A DNA stretch of 64,000 nt from Streptomyces sp. NBC_00341 (GTDB lineage: Bacteria; Actinomycetota; Actinomycetes; Streptomycetales; Streptomycetaceae), in NCBI RefSeq assembly GCF_041435055.1, contig NZ_CP108002.1, positions 6,448,001 to 6,512,000 on the forward strand, in the 5' to 3' direction. Each line of letters starts with the position of its first letter. Position 1 is the stretch's first letter. A model generated the notes under the pieces. It did no database searches. It was given only the letters and a program-made list of their open reading frames with translations, and was not told where the DNA came from. This document shows, piece after piece, positions 1-7,971 of the stretch. Made by a program: the position numbers and the translations under genes.

Positions 1-70
1 CGCTTCGGCAAGGATCTTTGCCGTGTGGCGTGGAAGCGCGCACCATCGTCCGCAGATGGAGGTGTTTCGC

Positions 71-1135
71 ATGAGCGACATGACGACGCGGACGACACGG
101 ACGACGCAGACGTACGACGTAGTGGTGATCGGCGGCGGTGCCGCCGGGCTGAGCGGGGCCCTGGCGCTGTCCAGGGCCAGGCGTTCGGTGCTGGTGATCG
201 ACGCGGGCAGCCCGCGCAACGCACCCGCGTCCCACGCGCACAACTACCTGGGGCGCGAGGGCCTGCCGCCGGCCGAGCTGCTGGCCGTCGGCCGGGAGGA
301 GGCCGCCGGGTACGGGGCCGAGATCGTCGAGGGTTCGGCCGTGACGGCGCAGAGGCTGCCGGGCGGGGCGGGCTTCCGGGTCGTACGGGATGACGGGAGC
401 GCCGTCACCGCGCGCCGCCTCCTCGTCACGACCGGGCTCGTCGACGAACTGCCGCCGGTCCCCGGCCTGGCGGAGCGGTGGGGCCAGGACGTGCTGCACT
501 GCCCGTACTGCCACGGCTGGGAGGTGCGGGACGCCCCGATCGGCATCCTGGCCACGAGCCCGATGGCCGTGCACCAGGCGCTGCTCTGGAGGCAGTGGAG
601 CGACGACGTCACCCTCTTCCTGCACCAAGCACCCGAGCCCGCGGACGAGGAGTACGAGCAGCTCGCCGCCCGGGGCATCGCCGTGGTGGACGGGGAGGTG
701 ACCGGGATCGAGGCGAGCGGGGACCGGCTCACCGGGGTGCGGCTGGCCGGCGGCCGGGTCGTGCCGCGCGAGGCCGTGGTGGTCCAGCCGCGCTTCACCG
801 CGAGGTCCGGGGTGCTGGACGGCCTCGGGCTGTACCCCACCGCGCTGGAGGTGGGCGGTCACACCGTCGGTACGTACATCGCGTCCGATCCGGCCGGGGC
901 GACCGAGGTGCCCGGGGTCTGGGTCGCCGGTAACGTCACCAACCTGATGGAGCAGGTCATCGGCGCCGCCGCGGCCGGGCTGAAGGCGGCCTCCGCCATC
1001 AACGCGGACCTGGTGGGCGCGGACACCCGCCGCGCGGTCGAGGCCCGCCGCGCACCCTTCTCGGCGCAGGCCGAGCGCCAGGTCTGCGAGAAGACGCTCG
1101 GAGACCGCCGTCACGGACTGCTGGAGACACGATGA
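71..1135 (+). CDS. NAD(P)/FAD-dependent oxidoreductase, thioredoxin reductase-like
   Basis: A flavoprotein of the thioredoxin-reductase fold (354 aa). The N-terminus carries the FAD-binding dinucleotide motif GGGAAGLSGA followed by a beta strand ending in acidic Asp (VLVIDAG). A redox-active CPYC pair is at C144/C147, followed by HGWE. The C-terminus has the second FAD contact (WVAGNVTN). I start at 71 because GGAGGT lies 8 bases upstream; the longer ATG at 23 has no such site. The stop overlaps the following methyltransferase start (ATGA), so the two are co-translated. CPYCHGWE-type paralogs differ from canonical TrxB (CATC) and usually have unknown electron acceptors. I infer a small-molecule or dithiol reductase rather than the housekeeping TrxB. 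Confidence 0.87.
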   Translation: MSDMTTRTTRTTQTYDVVVIGGGAAGLSGALALSRARRSVLVIDAGSPRNAPASHAHNYLGREGLPPAELLAVGREEAAGYGAEIVEGSAVTAQRLPGGAGFRVVRDDGSAVTARRLLVTTGLVDELPPVPGLAERWGQDVLHCPYCHGWEVRDAPIGILATSPMAVHQALLWRQWSDDVTLFLHQAPEPADEEYEQLAARGIAVVDGEVTGIEASGDRLTGVRLAGGRVVPREAVVVQPRFTARSGVLDGLGLYPTALEVGGHTVGTYIASDPAGATEVPGVWVAGNVTNLMEQVIGAAAAGLKAASAINADLVGADTRRAVEARRAPFSAQAERQVCEKTLGDRRHGLLETR

Positions 1136-1791
1136 CAACCGACAGCACGCCGACCCCGACCGACGCGGAACTCTGGGACGAGCGCTACCGCGAGAGCACC
1201 CGGATCTGGAGCGGGAACCCCAACACCGCGCTCGTCCGCGAGGTGGAGGGGCTGGCGCCGGGGCGCGCCCTGGACCTCGGCTGTGGTGAAGGGGCCGACG
1301 CGGTCTGGCTCGCGCGGTGGGGCTGGCAGGTCACCGCCACGGACATCTCGCGCGTCGCGCTGGAGCGGGCCGCGGAACACGCCGCGGAGGCGGGGGTGCG
1401 GGAGCTGGTCGACTGGCAGTTCCACGACCTCGGGGTCTCGTTCCCCGAGGGGGAGTACGACCTGGTCACCGCCTCGTTCCTGCACTCGATGGGCGACCTG
1501 CCGCGTGAGGCGATCCTGCGGCGGGCCGCCTCGGCCGTCGCGCCCGGCGGGGTGCTCCTGATCGTCGGGCACGCGGGCTTCCCGGCGTGGGAGCACAACC
1601 ACGCGGACATGGAACTCCCCACCACCGACGAGGTGCTGGCATCCCTCGAACTCCCGGCGGGGGAGTGGGACGTGCTGGTCAGCGAGGAGCACGAGCGGGT
1701 GCAGAACGACCCGGACGGAAACCCCACCACCCGTACCGACAACGCTCTGAAGGTCCGCCGCCACGCGTCCGGCATACAGGACGGGAGCTGA
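1132..1791 (+). CDS. class I SAM-dependent methyltransferase
   Basis: A 219-aa Rossmann-fold methyltransferase. The glycine-rich SAM motif LDLGCGEGADAVWLA is near residues 46-60, followed by the acidic strand VTATDIS and the post-motif HDLGVSFPEGEYDLVTASF. It overlaps the oxidoreductase stop by 4 bases and is presumably made from the same mRNA. The length and motif layout resemble TehB/UbiE-like small-molecule methyltransferases, some of which detoxify chalcogens or thiols. Pairing with a CxxC flavoprotein suggests a two-step modification or detoxification, but the substrate is unknown. Confidence 0.85.
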   Translation: MTTDSTPTPTDAELWDERYRESTRIWSGNPNTALVREVEGLAPGRALDLGCGEGADAVWLARWGWQVTATDISRVALERAAEHAAEAGVRELVDWQFHDLGVSFPEGEYDLVTASFLHSMGDLPREAILRRAASAVAPGGVLLIVGHAGFPAWEHNHADMELPTTDEVLASLELPAGEWDVLVSEEHERVQNDPDGNPTTRTDNALKVRRHASGIQDGS

Positions 1792-1851
1792 CCTATACGG
1801 GTTCTAGGGTCGTTCCTGACGGCGGAACAGGAACGACCGAAGGCGGAGACC

Positions 1852-2406
1852 ATGAACGTCAATGAGCCGGACACCCGCGACGCGGCCGCAGCTTCCCTCA
1901 CTGGCGAGCGCGCCGATCTGCTGGAGGCGCTGGCCAAGCAGCGGCACTTCCTGCGCTTCACCACCCGCGACCTCACCGACGAGCAGGCCGGGCTGCGGCC
2001 CACGGCGAGCGAGGTGTGCCTGGGCGGTCTGATCAAGCACGTCACCGGGGTCGAGCGGGGCTGGGCCGGCTTCATGGTGGAGGGGGCCTCGGTCATGCCG
2101 GACTTCACCGCCATGACCGAGGCCGACTGGGCCCGCCGGGCGGACGAATTCCGGATGCTGCCGGGCGAGACGCTGGAAGGCGTGCTGGCCGATTACGAGA
2201 AGGAGGCGGGCCGGACCGACGAACTGGTCGCCACCCTGCCCGACCTGGGCGCCACCCATGCGCTGCCGAAGGCTCCCTGGTTCGAGGCGGACGCGCGGTG
2301 GTCGGTCCGCCGGGTGCTGATGCACATCATCGCGGAGACCGCTCAGCACGCCGGGCACGCCGACATCATCCGTGAGTCGCTGGACGGCGCGAAGAGCATG
2401 GGCTGA
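1852..2406 (+). CDS. DinB/DUF664 family protein, putative thiol-dependent enzyme
   Basis: A 184-aa four-helix-bundle protein of the DinB/YfiT (DUF664) type. Candidate metal ligands are the His of LIKHVTGVERGW in the first half and the LMHIIAETAQHAGHAD segment near the C-terminus, which gives the three-His arrangement of this superfamily. Actinobacterial members include mycothiol-dependent isomerases and S-transferases. The ATG at 1852 follows a purine-rich GAAGGCGGAG stretch. It is followed by a strong hairpin, so transcription probably ends there. The substrate cannot be inferred. Confidence 0.82.
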   Translation: MNVNEPDTRDAAAASLTGERADLLEALAKQRHFLRFTTRDLTDEQAGLRPTASEVCLGGLIKHVTGVERGWAGFMVEGASVMPDFTAMTEADWARRADEFRMLPGETLEGVLADYEKEAGRTDELVATLPDLGATHALPKAPWFEADARWSVRRVLMHIIAETAQHAGHADIIRESLDGAKSMG

Positions 2407-2423
2407 CCCGGGCGGTCGGGTGA

Positions 2424-2457
2424 GGCCGCAGCGGTGGCCGTTACCACCGCTGCGGCC
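2424..2457 (+). terminator. hairpin after DinB gene
   Basis: A perfect 14-bp GC-rich stem (2424-2437 with 2444-2457) and a 6-base loop lie 17 bases after the stop of the DinB-family gene. There is no T-tract, as is usual for Streptomyces terminators. Confidence 0.7.
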
Positions 2458-2474
2458 CGGCCGTTGAGGCGATC

Positions 2475-2834
2475 ATGAATACTCGACGCCTGACCAGCGC
2501 GCTCGGCACCCTCGCCGCCACCGCCCTGCTCGCACTCTCGGTGCCCGCCACCTCTGCCCACGCCGCCGAGTGCGGGGTCCGCTCCGACGGCCGGCTGTAC
2601 TGCGGCAACGCCGTGGGTGCGAAGGGATACGCGGACCGTTCCTACCGTTCGGCGACCCGTGGCACGCTCACCACCGGGTTCAACTGGTTCGCCTGCTGGG
2701 GCCACGGCGACCCGCACCAGGGCCAGAACGACATCTGGTACTGGACCCAGCTCGACAACGGCCAGTGGGGCAACGTCCCCGCCGTCTCCCTGAAGACCGG
2801 CGTGGACCCGGCCCCCGGCCTCCGCGAGTGCTGA
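2475..2834 (+). CDS. small secreted protein of unknown function
   Basis: 119 aa. An N-terminal Sec signal peptide (residues 1-31: Arg pair at 4-5, hydrophobic core, SAHA cleavage region) leaves a mature protein of about 89 residues with four cysteines (C33, C43, C74, C119), enough for two disulfides. The mature part is rich in aromatic, Gly and Asn residues (FNWFACWGHG, DIWYWTQLDNGQWGNVP). The terminal Leu-Arg-Glu-Cys puts a cysteine at the extreme C-terminus. I do not recognise the family; the composition suits an extracellular protein. It sits alone between two unrelated genes. Confidence 0.72.
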   Translation: MNTRRLTSALGTLAATALLALSVPATSAHAAECGVRSDGRLYCGNAVGAKGYADRSYRSATRGTLTTGFNWFACWGHGDPHQGQNDIWYWTQLDNGQWGNVPAVSLKTGVDPAPGLREC

Positions 2835-2870
2835 CGCGGTAGCGGGCCCGTAGCGCCGGACCCGGCCGTG

Positions 2871-3770
2871 TCAGCCGACAGCACCTGAGTCCTGATGCGT
2901 GGCCGGGTCCGGCCGCGACCTGCTCGCGGAGACCGCGGCATCGACGAACGAGGCGACGAGCGGCCGCTGGTCGATCCGTGACCACGCCACGACCATCCGG
3001 CTGGGCGGCGCGTCGGCCACCGGCTTGTACACCAGCCCCGGGTGGACGGGTTCGACGGACGAGCGCGGCAGGACCGCGATCGTCCGGCCGAGCATGATCA
3101 GCTGAGTCATCTGTGCCACGTCCGCGATCTCGGGGCCGCTGCCGCCGATGACTCCTTCTCCGCTGTTGGGCACGCCCTTCCAGCGCGGCAGTGTCTCGCC
3201 CGCCAGATCGGCCATCCGCAGCTCCTCGCGACCGGCCAGCCGGTGCCCGCGCGGCAGGATCGCGACGCGCCCTTCGAGGAACAGGGCCCTGTGGTCCAAC
3301 CCCGTCAGATCGTCGAACGGCGTGTACAGCAGCGCCAGATCGGCCCGGCCGTCGCGCACATGGTCGGCCCGGTCGGTGGCGCCGCCGAACAGGACGTCCA
3401 CCCTGCCGGCGCCCGGTCTGCGGGCGTACGCGGCGAGGATCCCCGACAGCAGGTTCGCGTCGCCGCCCGGTTTGATCACCAGCCGCAGATGGGCCTCGGG
3501 CGCACCCGCCCGGCGGGCTCCCTCGGCCGCCGCGCTCACCGCGTTGAGCGCGTGGCGGCCGTGATGCAGGAGCGCCTGGCCGGCCGGCGTCAGCGAGACC
3601 CGGCGACTGGAGCGGGTGAGCAGCTGGACCCCGAGCCGCGACTCCAGGCGCTGGACCGCCTTCGACAGCGCCGGCTGGGCGATGGACAGGCGCTCGGCGG
3701 CCCGGCCGAAATGCAGCTCCTCGGCCACCGCGACGAAGTACTCGATCTCACGCGTCTCCAGGTCAGCCAT
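2871..3770 (-). CDS. LysR-family transcriptional regulator
   Basis: About 299 aa. The N-terminal winged helix (ETREIEYFVAVAEELHFGRAAERLSIAQPALSKAVQRLE) is the classical LysR HTH, and the rest is a periplasmic-binding-protein-like effector domain. The start is ATG at 3770; a GTG two codons upstream is also possible and neither has a clear Shine-Dalgarno. It is divergent from the 104-aa gene at 3842 with only about 70 bp between starts, so that gene is its most likely target, together with autoregulation. The effector is unknown. Confidence 0.87.
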   Translation of the reverse strand: MADLETREIEYFVAVAEELHFGRAAERLSIAQPALSKAVQRLESRLGVQLLTRSSRRVSLTPAGQALLHHGRHALNAVSAAAEGARRAGAPEAHLRLVIKPGGDANLLSGILAAYARRPGAGRVDVLFGGATDRADHVRDGRADLALLYTPFDDLTGLDHRALFLEGRVAILPRGHRLAGREELRMADLAGETLPRWKGVPNSGEGVIGGSGPEIADVAQMTQLIMLGRTIAVLPRSSVEPVHPGLVYKPVADAPPSRMVVAWSRIDQRPLVASFVDAAVSASRSRPDPATHQDSGAVG

Positions 3771-3841
3771 GCCCACAGGTTATCGTTCGAGGCCCGATCG
3801 GTCTTGGACTCCGCACCGGGTGCCGGGGTTGGATTGAACTC

Positions 3842-4156
3842 ATGATTGACCACACGATGATCGTCTCGTTCAACGAACCCGTCCGGGACGCGGAGCTGGA
3901 TCAGTTCCTGAAGGACATCGAACAGCTCATGCGCGACTCCGGGCAGATCAAGTCGTTCTCGGCGGAGCACCACATCCGCGTGCCCGCCGATGAGCACAGC
4001 CCCGTGTTCGCCGCCACCGCGATCGTGCGGTTCGGTTTCGCCGACCTCGACGCGCTCAACGCCTCGTTCTCGGCCCCCGGGGCCGAGGAACTCATCCGGC
4101 GCTGGCAGGCCCGGTACCCGTACCGGGTCGTCTGGGCCAACCACCAGCCGCTCTGA
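3842..4156 (+). CDS. conserved hypothetical protein, small ferredoxin-like-fold candidate
   Basis: 104 aa, no signal peptide or membrane segment. The alternation of strand- and helix-like stretches (MIVSFNEP, DAELDQFLKDIEQLM, ATAIVRFGFADLDALNASF, YRVVWANHQ) resembles small dimeric alpha/beta-barrel proteins of the EthD/Dabb type, but I see no diagnostic motif and do not assign it. It is divergently transcribed from the LysR regulator and is probably under its control. It ends just before a strong bidirectional hairpin. Confidence 0.7.
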   Translation: MIDHTMIVSFNEPVRDAELDQFLKDIEQLMRDSGQIKSFSAEHHIRVPADEHSPVFAATAIVRFGFADLDALNASFSAPGAEELIRRWQARYPYRVVWANHQPL

Positions 4157-4163
4157 CGCGGCC

Positions 4164-4205
4164 GCGCCCGCCGTCCGCTCCTCACGGGGAGCGGACGGCG
4201 GGCGC
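4164..4205. terminator. bidirectional terminator hairpin
   Basis: A perfect 18-bp stem (4164-4181 with 4188-4205) and a 6-base loop lie between the convergent 104-aa gene and the yceI-like gene, so it can serve both. Confidence 0.8.
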
Positions 4206-4221
4206 CCGGCGTGCTGCGGGA

Positions 4222-4845
4222 TCAGGCCTGCGGTGCGGCGGCCTTGATCGCGGAGATGTCGAAGTTCAGCTTCACCTTGTCGCTGACCATCACGCCGCCG
4301 GTCTCCAGCGCCGCGTTCCAGGTCAGGCCCCAGTCGGAGCGCAGGATCTCCGTGCCGCCCTCGAAGCCGACGCGCTCGTTGCCGTACACGTCGGTCGCGG
4401 AGCCGTTGAACTCCAGGTCGATGGCGAGCGGGCGGGTGACGTCCTTGATGGTGAGGTCGCCGGTGACGCGGTACTTGTCGCCGCCGAGCTGGTCGGCGGA
4501 GGTCGAGCGGAACGTCATGAGGGGGAACTTCTCGGCGTCGAAGAAGTCGCCGCTGACCAGGTGCCCGTCGCGGTCCGCGATGCCGGTGTCCACGCTGGCG
4601 ATCTTGACGTCGATCGAGACGGCGGAGCCGGCCGGGTTGCTGCCGTCCAGCTTCAGGCTGCCCTCGTGCTCACCGAAGGAGCCGCGCACATTGGTGACCA
4701 TCGCGTGGCGCACGGTGAAGCCGATGCTGCTGTGGGACGGGTCGATCGTGTAGTCGCCGGTGAGGGCGGCCAGGGCCGGGTCGACGGCGGCGGCGGCGGT
4801 CGTGGTGCTCGCGGTGTCGTTGGACTTGCGGTTGAACAGAGCCAT
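4222..4845 (-). CDS. YceI-family lipid-binding protein
   Basis: 207 aa. YceI signatures run through the protein: GDYTIDPSHSSIGFTVRHAMVTNVRG near the start, DGHLVSGDFFDAEKFPLMTF in the middle, and LTIKDVTRPL followed by E-F-N-G. The family forms a beta-barrel lipocalin-like fold that binds long isoprenoids or fatty acids. Unlike E. coli YceI there is no signal peptide; the Ala/Thr-rich first 25 residues suggest a cytoplasmic member, common in actinobacteria. GAGGAGG stands 4 bases before the ATG. The upstream region (4846-5070) is AT-richer and probably holds its promoter and that of the next gene. Confidence 0.9.
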   Translation of the reverse strand: MALFNRKSNDTASTTTAAAAVDPALAALTGDYTIDPSHSSIGFTVRHAMVTNVRGSFGEHEGSLKLDGSNPAGSAVSIDVKIASVDTGIADRDGHLVSGDFFDAEKFPLMTFRSTSADQLGGDKYRVTGDLTIKDVTRPLAIDLEFNGSATDVYGNERVGFEGGTEILRSDWGLTWNAALETGGVMVSDKVKLNFDISAIKAAAPQA

Positions 4846-5070
4846 GGCTCCTCCTCGGGACGTGATCGAGCGGGGCTCGACGTGATTGTTTAACCTTCAA
4901 CGAGATCGACTGTAACCCCATCTAGTTCAAAGTTCAACATCAAGGGTCCGGGTCTGTCCGTGCGGCGCCACGCATTCACGCGACCGTCACCCCACGCCCT
5001 CTGGCGGACGCGCGTAGAACTCGGGCACTATCTCCCTGCCCCCACGTTGTCATGCACAGGAGGAGTCCCC

Positions 5071-5592
5071 ATGGTGTCCCGTATGACGCTGCGCCCCGTC
5101 CTGACCGTTCTCGCCCTTGTCCTCGGAGTCCTCTTCGCCCCCGGAATCGGTGTCGTCTCCGGTGCGACGGACGCCTTCGCCGTCAGCAAGCTCACCCACA
5201 GCCAGGCGACCGCCAGATTCAGCTCGTCCGGCGTCACCTGGTCGTCCTCCGGCGGCTGCTCCAACCGGAACGTCGCCACCTGTACCTCGTTCGACCAGCT
5301 CAACCTGGAGAGCGCCCAGGGGGCCCAGACCCTCAAGAGCGCCACGGGCTGCGCGCTCAACATCACCGGCGGCACCGAGACCGGGCACGCCAGTGGCACG
5401 TACTCGCACTGGAACGGCTACAAGCTCGACTTCGGCAAGACCACCTGTCTCACCAACTACGTGCACGGCGTGTTCAGTTACATCGGCCTGCGCGGTGACG
5501 GCGCGCCCCAGTACCAGTCCGGCTCCGGCAACGTCTACGCGGACGAGGGCAACCACTGGGACGTGACGTACTACAACTGCGGCGGCTGCTGA
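5071..5592 (+). CDS. secreted protein with LAS-type (HX6D / ExxHW) metallopeptidase signature
   Basis: 173 aa starting at ATG 5071, preceded by AGGAGG; upstream in-frame starts lack an RBS. A signal peptide of about 37 residues ends at AFA-VSK. The mature protein has GHASGTYSHWNGYKLD, giving H113-X6-D120, and near the C-terminus E159-GN-H162-WD, i.e. ExxHW. This pair is the zinc-ligand and catalytic-acid layout of LAS peptidases (VanX/VanY, M15, MEROPS MD clan). Six cysteines suit an exported protein. I infer a small cell-wall or peptide hydrolase; many homologs are simply called hypothetical. It stands alone and is followed by a strong terminator. Confidence 0.72.
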   Translation: MVSRMTLRPVLTVLALVLGVLFAPGIGVVSGATDAFAVSKLTHSQATARFSSSGVTWSSSGGCSNRNVATCTSFDQLNLESAQGAQTLKSATGCALNITGGTETGHASGTYSHWNGYKLDFGKTTCLTNYVHGVFSYIGLRGDGAPQYQSGSGNVYADEGNHWDVTYYNCGGC

Positions 5593-5616
5593 CGCGCTCC
5601 GGTCCGCCCCGCGCAG

Positions 5617-5653
5617 AAGGCGCCCCCGCCCAACTCCCGGGCGGGGGCGCCTT
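5617..5653. terminator. terminator hairpin between convergent genes
   Basis: A perfect 15-bp stem (5617-5631 with 5639-5653) with a 7-base loop, 24 bases after the stop of the secreted protein and just before the end of cutC on the other strand. It is likely bidirectional. Confidence 0.82.
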
Positions 5654-5673
5654 CATGCGCGGGGCGGCGGTGG

Positions 5674-6429
5674 TCAGCCCGCCGCCTCCAGGGCTCGTCG
5701 GGCCTGTGCGACGACCTCGGGGTCCGTGACGAAGTGGGTGTCCTGCTCGGCCGACGCTCCGCCCGCGCCGAGCGGTATCCAGCTGCCGCCGGCGCGGCGC
5801 GGCGCGCGGGTCTTGGCGGAGAGGTGGACGGCGGCGACACCGGCCGAGGCCAGCGCCGGGATGTCGGCGAGGCGCACGCCGCCGCCGGCCATCACCTGCA
5901 CCCCGGGCGCGGCGGCGACCATCGCGCCGATCACCGCCAGCCCGTCGGCTGCGGCCGGAGCGCCGCCAGAGGTGAGGACCCGGGTCAGACCGAGGGAGGG
6001 CAGCAGCGCGGCGGTGGCCACCGGGTCCGCTGACTGGTCGACGGCCCGGTGCAGGGTCACCTCCACCGGGCGGCCCGAGGTGCGGGCCGCTTCGGCGAGC
6101 CGGGCGACCGCGACCGTGTCCAGGGCGCCGTCGGCGGTGAGCGCGCCGATGACCACTCCGGCGGCGCCGGAGGCGATGACGGACCGCACCTCGGCGGCCA
6201 TGAGCGCGATCTCCTCCGCGTCATGGACGAAGTCACCGGCCCGGCATCGGACCAGCACCTGCACCGGCAGCCCCTCGGCCGCGACCGCCTCGACCAGCGC
6301 GGCCGACGGGGTCAGTCCGCCCAGCTCCAGCGCGGTGCAGAGCTCGACCCGGTCGGCGCCGTTCTCCCTGGCGGCGCGGGCGCCCGCCGCTGAGGTGACG
6401 GCGATCTCCAGGGCGGGGCGGGCGCTCAC
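5674..6429 (-). CDS. cutC: CutC-family protein
   Basis: 251 aa, a TIM-barrel of the CutC family: N-terminal LEIAVTSAAGARAARENGADRVELC, then VLVRCRAGDFVH, TLHRAVDQS and RVLTSGGAPAA segments in family order. CutC was first described as a copper homeostasis protein in E. coli, but that role is disputed and the barrel resembles enzymes. Its GTG start overlaps the stop of the upstream M81 peptidase (GTGA), so the two are translationally coupled. Membership in a peptidase/ROK/ABC-importer locus argues for a catabolic role rather than copper handling in this strain. It is the last gene of the minus-strand unit. Confidence 0.88.
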   Translation of the reverse strand: MSARPALEIAVTSAAGARAARENGADRVELCTALELGGLTPSAALVEAVAAEGLPVQVLVRCRAGDFVHDAEEIALMAAEVRSVIASGAAGVVIGALTADGALDTVAVARLAEAARTSGRPVEVTLHRAVDQSADPVATAALLPSLGLTRVLTSGGAPAAADGLAVIGAMVAAAPGVQVMAGGGVRLADIPALASAGVAAVHLSAKTRAPRRAGGSWIPLGAGGASAEQDTHFVTDPEVVAQARRALEAAG

Positions 6430-7949
6430 TCGTCGTCCCCGGTCAGCGGCTGGTCGGAGGCGGGGATGACGCGGGCCGACAGGTCCGGGTCCGCCATCTC
6501 CCGGTCGAACGGGAACATCGGGCGGCGGATGCGGTGGTGGCCCAGGCGCACCAGGTCCTGGTCCACACCGCCGGGGGTGAGCGCCATCTTCCAGCCGACC
6601 GACATGTCGAAGAGTTCGGGCTCCAGGTAGCCGATCTTCACGATCACGACGTCGGCGCCCCGCGGGTCGAGGCCGAGGCCGGTGAAGTCGGCCTCGTGGT
6701 GGTAGGGCTTACGGAGCTCCGTGAGGATCGCGTACACACTGCCCACCCGGATCACGACCTCGGTCCGGGCGTCGCGGTCGCCGTGCCGGACGGAGTGCAC
6801 CGTGCCGGTCAGGGTGACCGGGCCCGCGTGCCGGTCGTCCACCTCCGCCCCGGCGGTGACCGTGACGGTGGCGCCGACCCCGGCGGCGACGGCCGTCGCG
6901 ACGGCGGCCGGGCCCGGCACCGAGGCGTAGATGACGACCGGGCCGTCGTCCTCCCGGAACTCCGGGCGGGCCAGCAGCCGGGTCAGCCCCCAGGTCATGT
7001 CACCGGAACCCCCGGCGGTCGGGTTGTCCCCGGTGTCGCTGATGAAGTAGGGGCGCTGGTCCGAGCCCAGGGCCTCGTCCAGGATTCCGTCGAAGGTGCC
7101 GGTCGGGGCGACGAAGTCGAAGTCGTCCCGGGCCTTCCAGAAGCCCTCGGCCAGGCGCTCCGCACCGGCGGACACGGCGGCCCGGTCGGTGCCGGTGACC
7201 ACCACCGCGGCGCGGTTGCGGGGTTCGTCGGCCCAGGCGTAGCCGACCCAGATCGCGGCGTCGGTCACGCCGTCCATGGCCTCGACGTCGTCCACCGCCG
7301 CGTACACGCTCCTGGCCGGCTCGATCCGGGTGGAGGTCTGCTCGCCCGCCAGCAGCACCGGTACCGGCACCCAGGCCTTGACCGGACGGGGCGCGCCGGA
7401 GGCCAGCAGCTCCACCAGGTTGCGGACGGCCCGCTCCTTGGTCTCCATGTGGTCCTCGTGCGGGGCCATCCGGTAGCAGGTGATCAGGTCGCTGCCGTGG
7501 ACGAGCTCGCGGGAGACGTTGCCGTGCAGGTCCATCGAGGTGGAGACGATGACGTCGGGGCCGACGGTGGCGCGGATGCGGTCCAGCAGAACCGCCTCGG
7601 CGTCGTCGATGCCCTCCACGGTCATCGCGCCGTGGATGTCGTACCAGAGGCCGTCCGGGCGGGGCAGCGCGGCGAGCCGTTCGATCAGCTCGTCGGTCAG
7701 CTCGGTCCAGGCGGCGGCGGTGACGGTGCCGCCCGGCAGCGACTTGCCGACCAGGGCGCCGTGCCAGTCGGCCGCCTCGCGCAGTTCCTCACCGGCGGCC
7801 AGGAAGGGGTAGCGGTCCAGCACCTCGGTGCCGCGCGAGGGGTGGAAGGCGGCGGCCCCGGTCCGGGCGGGGGAGAAGGTGGAGGACTCGATGCCGAGCC
7901 CTGCGATGGCGATGACCGGGCGGGATGCTGCGGTGCGGGATTGCGACAT
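6426..7949 (-). CDS. M81-family metallopeptidase (MlrC / microcystinase C-like)
   Basis: 507 aa, full length for the family. Candidate metal ligands are D140 and H142 (SMDLHGNVS) and H164/H167 (RMAPHEDHMET), with the early conserved GIESSTFSP and YDIHGAM segments. MlrC, the type member, is a zinc peptidase that degrades linearised microcystin and has a DUF1485 N-terminal domain and an MlrC_C domain. No signal peptide is visible, so it should act on imported substrate in the cytoplasm. It lies between the ROK regulator (22 bp upstream) and cutC (4-bp overlap), and faces an ABC oligopeptide-type importer. I infer cleavage of an unusual peptide or amide brought in by that importer. Confidence 0.86.
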   Translation of the reverse strand: MSQSRTAASRPVIAIAGLGIESSTFSPARTGAAAFHPSRGTEVLDRYPFLAAGEELREAADWHGALVGKSLPGGTVTAAAWTELTDELIERLAALPRPDGLWYDIHGAMTVEGIDDAEAVLLDRIRATVGPDVIVSTSMDLHGNVSRELVHGSDLITCYRMAPHEDHMETKERAVRNLVELLASGAPRPVKAWVPVPVLLAGEQTSTRIEPARSVYAAVDDVEAMDGVTDAAIWVGYAWADEPRNRAAVVVTGTDRAAVSAGAERLAEGFWKARDDFDFVAPTGTFDGILDEALGSDQRPYFISDTGDNPTAGGSGDMTWGLTRLLARPEFREDDGPVVIYASVPGPAAVATAVAAGVGATVTVTAGAEVDDRHAGPVTLTGTVHSVRHGDRDARTEVVIRVGSVYAILTELRKPYHHEADFTGLGLDPRGADVVIVKIGYLEPELFDMSVGWKMALTPGGVDQDLVRLGHHRIRRPMFPFDREMADPDLSARVIPASDQPLTGDDE

Positions 7950-7971
7950 GGCTCCTCGTAGGGGTCGGGTG

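Noticed and set aside
2642..2985. Minus-strand ORFs overlapping the small secreted protein and LysR end
   Set aside because: No RBS, Arg/Pro-rich antisense composition, and they conflict with two supported genes.
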